A stretch of DNA of 58,200 nucleotides from positions 1 to 58,200 of the forward strand of contig JAGVJQ010000033.1 in assembly GCA_020051015.1 (NCBI GenBank), read 5' to 3'. This stretch comes from Gammaproteobacteria bacterium (GTDB lineage: Bacteria > Pseudomonadota > Gammaproteobacteria > UBA1113). Positions 56,873 through 58,200 of the stretch are shown here, one piece after another. Under the pieces are notes generated by a model that worked only from the letters and a program-made list of their open reading frames with translations, was not told where the DNA came from and made no database searches. A program made the position numbers and the translations under genes. Within the stretch, counting starts at the first letter, position 1; every line of letters begins with the position of its first letter.

Positions 56873-58069
56873 GTGTCTGTTAAAGAACAATTAAGCTTAA
56901 TTAAGCATGGCGTACAAGAATTACTCATTGAAGAAGAACTGGTTGAAAAATTAAAAACTGGGCGTCCTTTGCGAATTAAAGCCGGTTTTGATCCTACGGC
57001 GCCAGATATTCATTTAGGACACACGGTTCTCATTAATAAGATGCGTCATTTTCAAGACCTTGGGCATGAAGTCATTTTTTTAATTGGCGACTTTACCGGC
57101 ATGATAGGCGATCCTTCAGGTAAAAGTGTTACGCGTAAGCCATTGACGCGTGAAGAAGTCCTGGCTAATGCTAAAACATACCAAGAACAAGTATTTAAAA
57201 TTTTAGATCCTGCCAAAACACGCATTGAGTTTAATTCGACCTGGATGGATAAGTTCAATGGCGCAGATATGATACATTTAGCTGCCAAGGCGACAGTGGC
57301 CCGTATGTTAGAACGAGATGATTTTTCAAAACGTTACGAGTCAGGTAATCCCATTGCCATTCATGAGTTTATTTATCCGTTAGTGATGGCCTATGATTCG
57401 GTGGCGCTCAAAGCAGATGTGGAGTTAGGCGGAATCGATCAGAAGTTTAATCTGTTAATGGGACGTGAAATGCAAAAGCATTACGGCCAACCATCACAAG
57501 TAGTTCTAATGATGCCTTTATTAGAAGGATTGGATGGTGTTAAAAAAATGTCCAAATCATTAGGTAATTATATTGGTATTAATGAGCCTGCCGATGAAAT
57601 CTTTGGCAAGATCATGTCTATATCAGATGACCTCATGTGGCGTTATATAGAGTTATTAAGTCTAAAACCGGCAGCTGAAGTTGCTACCTGGCGTAAAACA
57701 GTTGCTGATGGCGGCAATCCGCGTGATATTAAGTTTGCATTTGGTCAAGAAATTGTGGCTAGATTCCATGGTCAAGAAGCGGCAACGCAGGCATTAGAAA
57801 ATTTTATTGCAAGATTTCGTGAAAAGCACTTGCCAAATGAAATAAATGAGCTACAATTAGATTCTCAGTTGCGCGGATTATTGATCCCCAACTTGCTTAA
57901 AGATGCTGGATTAGTTTCCAGCACGTCTGAAGCCATAAGAATGATAAAACAAGGCGCCGTTCGGATAGACAATATCCAAATCTCTGATGTACATATGCAC
58001 ATCGATGCCGGTACCAACCATATCTATCAAGTAGGCAAACGACGTTTTGCGAAAGTAAACGTCTATTAA
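56873..58069 (+). CDS. tyrS: Tyrosyl-tRNA synthetase
   Basis: 398 residues, GTG start with GGGGAG upstream. Class I signatures HLGH ([10 protein letters not shown]) and KMSKS ([11 protein letters not shown]) are present; the C-terminal S4-type RNA-binding domain covers ~335-397. It is the TyrRS-Z (TyrZ-like) length and motif type. The rRNA operon promoter follows. Confidence 0.97.
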   Translation: MSVKEQLSLIKHGVQELLIEEELVEKLKTGRPLRIKAGFDPTAPDIHLGHTVLINKMRHFQDLGHEVIFLIGDFTGMIGDPSGKSVTRKPLTREEVLANAKTYQEQVFKILDPAKTRIEFNSTWMDKFNGADMIHLAAKATVARMLERDDFSKRYESGNPIAIHEFIYPLVMAYDSVALKADVELGGIDQKFNLLMGREMQKHYGQPSQVVLMMPLLEGLDGVKKMSKSLGNYIGINEPADEIFGKIMSISDDLMWRYIELLSLKPAAEVATWRKTVADGGNPRDIKFAFGQEIVARFHGQEAATQALENFIARFREKHLPNEINELQLDSQLRGLLIPNLLKDAGLVSSTSEAIRMIKQGAVRIDNIQISDVHMHIDAGTNHIYQVGKRRFAKVNVY

Positions 58070-58073
58070 GCAG

Positions 58074-58093
58074 TCTTCAAAAATTTTTGAAGA
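58074..58093 (+). terminator. Palindrome after tyrS
   Basis: TCTTCAAAAATTTTTGAAGA is a perfect 20-base palindrome 5 bases after the tyrS stop. It may be a weak terminator, or its A/T tract may serve as an upstream element of the rrn promoter. Confidence 0.45.
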
Positions 58094-58099
58094 AAGTAG

Positions 58100-58200
58100 T
58101 TGACAGGGTGAATAGATAGTGTAGAATGCGCAGCTCTTCGGCGATGAAGTCGAAGCGGAAAGTCGGTAAGGCTGATGAGTACGAAGATGTTCTTTAAAAA
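58100..58200 (+). promoter_or_regulatory. rRNA operon promoter and leader with boxA
   Basis: Consensus -35 TTGACA (58100-58105), 16-base spacer, -10 TAGAAT (58122-58127), then GC-rich GCGCAGC at the expected start point. The leader ends in TGTTCTTTAAAAA (58188-58200), very close to the rrn antitermination boxA (TGCTCTTTAACAA). A 16S rRNA gene should begin shortly after the window. Confidence 0.8.

Overview
This window is chromosomal DNA of an AT-rich gammaproteobacterium, most likely a host-associated member of the Legionellales (Legionella/Coxiella/Berkiella-like). That placement is inference. It rests on the gammaproteobacterial order of the lptBAC-kdsCD / mlaFEDCB-ibaG-murA locus, a DedA-PAP2-LssY fusion, PPi-type phosphofructokinase, homospermidine synthase, tyrS next to an rrn promoter, and giant eukaryotic-like proteins of the kind used as secreted effectors.

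Layout. 1-343: a HigA-type antitoxin gene (cut by the window edge) with only the last codons of its higB partner. 344-17212: an accessory island with three giant genes. The rightward gene encodes a 1699-residue Sel1 / ankyrin-like / HExxH zincin-like / protein kinase protein. Converging on it from the right is a two-gene operon for Ser-, Asp/Glu- and Pro-rich proteins of 1533 and 2190 residues with no recognisable enzyme domain. A good match to the PmrA-box consensus lies just upstream of that operon. 17337-19276: minor pilins pilV-pilW-pilX. 19489-28369: a short-chain dehydrogenase, then the envelope core locus, with LPS transport/Kdo genes leftward and the Mla lipid pathway plus murA rightward. 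28406-36874: GtrA, Pfp, a membrane protein, Mpl, a ribbon-helix-helix/membrane protein pair with its own operator, the DedA-PAP2-LssY fusion, and lipA-lipB. 37086-40455: an alpha/beta hydrolase and FadE. 40472-45421: a six-gene overlapping operon resembling an expanded gtr surface-glycan modification system. 45435-48356: three tandem paralogues that I align with the heme-oxygenase fold, each with a hydrophobic C-terminal tail. 48592-58069: a split FUSC transporter, minDE without minC, homospermidine synthase, xth, anmK, an M23 endopeptidase and tyrS. 58070-58200: promoter and leader of an rRNA operon that continues beyond the window.

The intergenic DNA holds many palindromic elements: a 217-bp nested palindrome, three copies of one GGGCGTAT hairpin, CCCGGG-centred inverted repeats, a 28-bp perfect inverted repeat before xth, and GC-rich CCCCTCTCCC elements. 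One of the last is embedded in frame in the lptA signal-peptide region. The strongest candidates for undescribed biology are the giant-protein island and the heme-oxygenase-like tail-anchored trio. All functions are read from sequence motifs; no database search was run.
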